Assembly (NCBI GenBank): GCA_963837345.1
Contig: CAWIMX010000001.1
Span: 1,798,001-1,862,000 of the forward strand
Reading direction: 5' to 3'
Origin: CAWIMX01 sp963837345
GTDB taxonomy: Bacteria > Acidobacteriota > Vicinamibacteria > Vicinamibacterales > CAVVIG01
DNA: 64,000 nucleotides
Shown here: positions 59,855 to 64,000 of the stretch, piece after piece
Numbering within the stretch: the first letter of the stretch is position 1
Layout: every line of letters starts with the position of its first letter
The notes under the pieces: generated by a model
Databases searched by the model: none
Told to the model about the DNA's origin: nothing
What the model saw: the letters and a program-made list of their open reading frames with translations, nothing else
Made by a program: the position numbers and the translations under genes

Positions 59855-61248
59855 TTCTCCTGTTTCGTTCCCGCGGACGAACAGGAGGAATGGCTTACTG
59901 TAAGTAGGACAGGGAGTTCCGCGGTCGAACGTGCAGTTCGAGAGCACGGTTTCGAGGAGGCGACGCTGTTCAGTCGGGTCTTGGGTTTTGTAGAGGATTT
60001 CGGCCCTTTTCGCGAGTTCTAAAATCTGAGCGGCCGTCGCCACGGCGCACGTATTTGGCTGCGCGAGACGGGCCCGTTCGGCATGCACGGTTTGCAGGTC
60101 GGCTTCTCACCCCTGCGATTTCCGCTCCTAGAAGTCGTCCGAGATTTTCCGCTCACATAGTCGTCATGCCCGCGACGACCGTCCGACGACGCTGGTCGAG
60201 CCGACTCGGGACGTCCTGCCGCTGCTGTTCCCCCGCGGCCTCGGTTGATCGCACGGCAGCGGCCACGGTGTCGGCGATCTCGGGGGCGATCTGGATAGGT
60301 CGGATGCCGGAGCCAGAAAATCGGCGAGCTCCTCCTCGCGGATGTAGGTGTTTCGCAGGCCCCTTCAAGCCCGTGCAGCGGTAATAGACGTACTCTTCTC
60401 CTCCGCCATCGTGCAGCCGCGGTGCGAGCACGTGAGGAAACCCATGAAGGCGTGTCGCTGCTTCGGACAGCGCGCTCGAGGGTTCCACCCGAGCACGCCC
60501 TGCGGTTGCTCGAACGTATCCCGTAGGATCAAGGGCTGGGGGAGCCGCTGTACTGCTTGCCCATCCAGACAAACTCACTGTAGACAAGCCGCCCGAGCAT
60601 GCGGTGGATCTCGGATTTCGTTATCCGGCGATCGCCACGGGGATGTCTCAGGCCAATCTCGTACGCCTTGCGAGTGATGGATTTCAGCGAGTCGTCGCTG
60701 TCGCGTACAGGTCGAACACTCGCGCGACAAGGGAGCCGCGTACTGGGTCGATCTCGGTGTGGTGCGTGACCCGATTGTTGACGTGGCCGACCGGGGCAAC
60801 GGTGGGCCAATGCCCTTGCTTGGCTTTCTCCCGCAATCCCTTCTTGACCTCTTCGCTGAGGTTGTCGACGTACTGCTTCGCCATCAACCTTGATGCCATG
60901 CATGACCTTGTCGGAGGAGCGTGACGCCTTCGTTGGCGAAGTGCACTTCCAAGTCCAGGTCATCGACCGTGACCCAATCCCCGATGTTCCGGAACAGTCG
61001 ATCCGTCTTCTCGGCCAGGATCGTTCGGCAGGAGGGATTGGCTCTCAGGACCGCGAGCATGTCGTCGAAGCCGCCGCGGCCGGTCTGCTTGGCCGTCTCA
61101 ACGTCCGTGAATTCCGTGACTACCGTCAAGCCGTGCTCATCGCCGCACCGGCGGAGCAGTTTCTGCTGCGCCGGTATCGAGAAGCCTTCCCGCTCCTGGT
61201 CCTTCGACGAAACGCGGCGTAGAGCACGACTCGTGTGGATTTGGACAT
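59850..61248 (-). pseudogene. large serine recombinase (integrase), decayed
   Basis: Read from 61248 downward across frames: N-terminal STRVVLYA then RVSSKDQEREGFSIP with the catalytic Ser, EFTDVETAKQTGRGGFDDML, ILAEKTDRLFRN, a recombinase domain (KGLREKAKQGHWPTVAPVG, KSITRKAYEIGLRHP), a degraded zinc-ribbon part (YVYYRCTGLKG) and C-terminal ILELAKRAEILYKTQDP. At least four frameshifts and two Trp-to-stop changes (near 60120-60140) occur, so it is dead. Its end meets tRNA-Asp; reading on gives the RRDSNPRP artefact from antisense tRNA. It marks a lost integrated element. Confidence 0.85.
59851..59894. terminator. long imperfect hairpin at the tRNA-Asp 3' end
   Basis: Arms 59851-59868 and 59877-59894 pair over about 17 bp with two one-base bulges and an 8-nt loop. 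The first four bases are the last base of tRNA-Asp plus CCA. No T-run follows. It may terminate tRNA transcription or be part of a former attachment site. Confidence 0.45.
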
Positions 61249-61439
61249 GGCTGACTCTGCAACCCGTTAGAAAAGGCGATTTGACGCCATGTCAAGCGAC
61301 CGATTCGTCCGGTGGCGGCAGATTGCGATTCAGCAATTCGGCTACATCCTGAACCTCATTCTGGTGTTTGCGGTTGCCGCTCTGGGCTACTGCTGTCGTA
61401 AGCTCCCTCGGTGACCTAACAGTTCTGGGTAGACTGCCC

Positions 61440-62575
61440 TGGGCAAGGAGCGGTCATGCGGAAGTCGAAGTTCAGCGAGACGCAGATCGTCGGGATCCTG
61501 AAAGGCGCCGAGAGCTGGGCGCCCGTAGCGGACCTCCTTCGCAAGTACGGGGTCAGCAAGGCGACGTTTTTCAAGTGGCCGAGCAAGTACCGGTGGGCGT
61601 CGATGTCCGATGTGAAACGGCTGCGTGAGCTCGAGGCCGAGAACGAGAAGCTGAAACGGATGTATGCGGACCTGGCGCTCGAAGACGCCGCGATCAAGGA
61701 CGTTCTGAACCGAAGCTATAAGGCCGTCTGCGAAGCGACAAATCGCCGAGGTGCTAGTGCAAGATTATCAGCCCGGTGCAGCGAGCGTGTCGCGTGGCGA
61801 GGCTCGCGGATGGCGTACTACCAGCCTCCGGTGCCGGCGAGCCGGCGTGATGCGGCGGTGATCGGCCCTGACGGACGGGGTGACGCGCTATCCGCGGTGG
61901 GGCTTCTGAAAGCTCTTCGACCGCCTGCGGGTGGAAGGGCGGCCCTGGAACCACAACCACGTGCATCGGGTGTATTGCGCGCTGCGATTGAATGTACCCT
62001 GGCGTACGACGCGTCGGGTGCCGCGGCGGATCCGTCAACCGCTCACGGCCCCGCCGGTGCTGAATCAAACCTGGGCGCTCGATTCATGACCGAGACGCTC
62101 TATGACGGACGCCGGATCCGGTTGCTGACCATCATCGATGAAGGGAATCGCGAGGGCTTGGAGATCGTGATGGGGGTGTCGCTGCCGAGCCGTCGCGTGG
62201 TCCGGGCCCTGAACGAACTCGTCGCGGTCCATGGCGGCCGACGGCGGTGCGGGTCGACAACGGGCCGGAGTTTGCGGCGCAGCCTTTCGTCGACTGGTGC
62301 GCCGAGCACCGCGTGGCGACGCACTACGTCCAGCCCGGCAAACCCGACCAGAACGCGTACATCGAGCGCTTCAATCGGAGCTACCGGACCGAGGTGCTGA
62401 ACGCGCACCTCTTCGAATCGATCGCGGAGCTGCGTGCGCTCACCGACGCCTGGCTCCGCGTCTACAACAGCGAGCGGCCCCACGACAGCCTCGGCCGGGT
62501 GACGCCGCTCACGTCCTTGCCGAGGCCAACATCAGTTCGCCAGTCTCCTATCGGACTCAGCTTGACGGGAAGCTT
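61440..62575 (+). mobile_element. IS3-family element remnant (IS407-like), degraded transposase
   Basis: OrfA starts at 61456 (RKSKFSETQIVGILKGAE, KATFFKW, LRELEAENEKLKRMYADLALE). OrfB is split among frames: RYPRWGF followed by an in-frame TGA where Trp is usual, LNQTWALDF, then RVDNGPEF and QPGKPDQNAYIERFNRSYR of the DDE integrase core, ending near 62540. Several indels and a nonsense codon make it inactive. Terminal inverted repeats could not be fixed, so limits are approximate. Confidence 0.8.
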
Positions 62576-62974
62576 ACGACGCGTGCGGGCGTGGCTGGAG
62601 AGTCTCATGCGCGCGCCGCGACAGGCCACGTCCACTGGGGGCAAGAGGAACCGCGGCTGTTCGAACCAACGGAGTCGTCGAACCGTCGCCGTCGCTCTGC
62701 CGGGAAGCGCACGCCTGCGCCGCCACGCACACAGTGTGTTCTCGACGTGCGCTTCTGACCGATGACGTTCAGTACGCGCTATGCGGGTTGCTGGTCGGCT
62801 TCGTACCGCGCTGTCTTGTGCGCCGGCGCGTCACCGTGCGCGGCGCTGGTGCCGTGAAGCGCTCTCGTCCCCATCGGCGTCCACCGTGTGCTCCGCCGCT
62901 GGCCCGCGCATTATCCACACGAGTTCTCCGAACCTGCTGTGAACGATGACCCTCGTCCCAGTTGTAGAGCGACA
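62576..62974. other. degenerate region between two insertion elements
   Basis: About 400 bp with no supported gene. Open frames here are short and unlike protein. It probably holds eroded ends of mobile elements; no repeat or RNA gene was recognised. Confidence 0.4.
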
Positions 62975-64000
62975 GTGATAGTGATCCCGTTCCGACACTA
63001 AATCTGATCCCCCGGGAGGGGTTTGATGGAGGATGGGACGGATCTGCTGGTATCTCCTGCTGGGGAGGTACCTGTGATCGACGGCGACGTGGTGGGCACG
63101 ATTCGGACCTTGGCCGGGCGTGGCGTCGGCAAGCGGACGATCGCTCGGGAAGTCGGGATCTCGATCAATACGGTGCGGCGCGACCTCCGCCAGCCGATCA
63201 TCGTGGGTCACCAGGTGCGCGCGCCGCGCCGCTGGTCGGACGACTGGCGACGCGAGGCGCGGACGCTCTACGCCAAGACGGCGGCCGGGAATGCGGTCGT
63301 GGTGCAGCGTCTGCTGGCCAATCGTGGCGTGTCGGTCAGTGAGCGGACGATTCAGCGAGCCGTCGCGGATCTCCGACGAGAGCAACGCGCGGCGCAGCTG
63401 GCGACCGTGCGCGTCGAAACGGCGCCCGGCGACCAGCTGCAGATCGATTTTGGTCAGAAGTCGGTCGCGATCGCGGGCGTCGCGGTGCGGATCTTCCTGC
63501 TGGTGGCGGTCCTCAGCTACTCGCGGCGCCTCTTCGTCAAAGCCTTTCTCAATCAGCGCGGCGACGATTGGCGCGAGGGGATCGCGGCAGCCTTCGCCCA
63601 TTTCGGTGGCGTCCCGCGCACCCTACTCGGCGACAATGCGCGGGCGCTGGTCCTCGGCCGCGATCGCGCGACCGGCACGGTCACGTTTCAGCCCGCGTAT
63701 CTGACCTTCTGCCGCGACTGGGATGTGCAGCCGCGCGCGTGCGCGCCGTACCGGGCCCGGACCAAAGGCAAGACCGAAGCGGGCGTCAAGTTTGTGAAAC
63801 GCAACGGCCTCGCCGATCAGGCCTTCGAGTCCTTCGCCGCGCTCGAGCAGCACCTGGCCGCGTGGATGGTCGTCGCCGATCAGCGCCGCCACGGAACCAC
63901 GCGCGAAGCGCCGGCCCTCCGTTTCGAGCGGGACGAGCGCGCGCAGCTCCGGCCGCTGCTCGTCCGGGCCACGCCGCGACGCACGCAGCGCCTACGTCGG
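62975..64000 (+). mobile_element. IS21-family element, left part (runs off the window)
   Basis: Left-end-like repeats TGATCCCGTTCC (62982) and TGATCCCCCGGG (63005) precede the transposase by about 20-45 bp, as in IS21 multiple terminal repeats. The element continues past 64000; an istB ATPase gene is expected beyond. Confidence 0.65.
63026..64000 (+). CDS. istA: IS21 family transposase IstA (partial, 3' end outside window)
   Basis: The first 325 codons are an unbroken frame from ATG 63026 to the window edge. N-terminal helix-turn-helix (TIRTLAGRGVGKRTIAREVG, ISINTVRRDL), then the DDE core: DQLQIDFGQK, LLGDNARALV and RTKGKTEAGVKFVKRN. These supply the two Asp and the Glu. It is intact so far, unlike the IS3 remnant and recombinase next to it, suggesting a more recent arrival. 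Confidence 0.92.
   Translation, partial: MEDGTDLLVSPAGEVPVIDGDVVGTIRTLAGRGVGKRTIAREVGISINTVRRDLRQPIIVGHQVRAPRRWSDDWRREARTLYAKTAAGNAVVVQRLLANRGVSVSERTIQRAVADLRREQRAAQLATVRVETAPGDQLQIDFGQKSVAIAGVAVRIFLLVAVLSYSRRLFVKAFLNQRGDDWREGIAAAFAHFGGVPRTLLGDNARALVLGRDRATGTVTFQPAYLTFCRDWDVQPRACAPYRARTKGKTEAGVKFVKRNGLADQAFESFAALEQHLAAWMVVADQRRHGTTREAPALRFERDERAQLRPLLVRATPRRTQRLRR

Overview
The window reads as a chromosomal segment of a GC-rich, Gram-negative bacterium, most likely an acidobacterium (Vicinamibacteria-like). The clues are an 'ADOP'-type duplicated orphan ABC permease, a PadR regulator paired with a small membrane protein, a Ser/Thr kinase fused to a beta-propeller, and a complete Kdo/lipid A/heptose gene set. 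This placement is inferred from gene content; no marker gene such as 16S rRNA is present.

Layout. 1-537 is a 96-bp tandem repeat array directly upstream of a lysine/DAP operon (asd, lysC, dapB, dapA, dapD, dapE; 561-6494). dapB and dapA are interrupted by about ten reading-frame changes confined to 3.19-4.17 kb, which look more like sequence errors than decay. 6.5-14.6 kb holds mixed metabolic and small genes: amidase, O-methyltransferase, pyk, LOG protein, NamZ-like muramidase, CDP-alcohol phosphatidyltransferase, and an RRM protein with a structured leader. 14.8-19 kb is a three-gene two-component relay. 19.1-34.4 kb carries an FAD oxidase, a penicillin-acylase lipoprotein, DedA, a secreted VOC protein, a tail-to-tail pair of receiver-PilZ paralogues, an aldehyde dehydrogenase, an M23 peptidase, ADOP, a class III aminotransferase and PadR. 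34.5-42.5 kb looks like a surface-glycan locus (two methyltransferases, an asparagine synthase, a polytopic membrane protein, a lytic transglycosylase), followed by an unrelated methyltransferase and a secreted protein.

42.7-46.1 kb is a tRNA-Leu(GAG) gene followed by a Ser/Thr kinase-propeller gene, and then an exact 42-bp second copy of the 5' half of the tRNA. This resembles a small island with attachment-like repeats but no integrase. 46.1-49.7 kb is the gap-pgk-tpiA-secG operon (minus strand). A divergent promoter leads into kdtA-lpxK-lpxL. After a convergent nadE comes the heptose operon waaF-gmhB-kinase-nucleotidyltransferase-waaC-ICMT-like methyltransferase. The window closes with tRNA-Val and tRNA-Asp, a decayed large serine recombinase next to tRNA-Asp, a decayed IS3-family element and the start of an IS21-family element running off the edge.

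The most unusual signal is a dispersed repeat family. The 96-bp unit tandemly repeated before asd recurs as single copies in two other places: the pgk-tpiA gap, and the gap between the heptose kinase and its nucleotidyltransferase partner. Each time it lies in the orientation of the downstream gene, a few bases before that gene's ribosome binding site. It ends in a GC hairpin that shows one compensatory base-pair change between copies.
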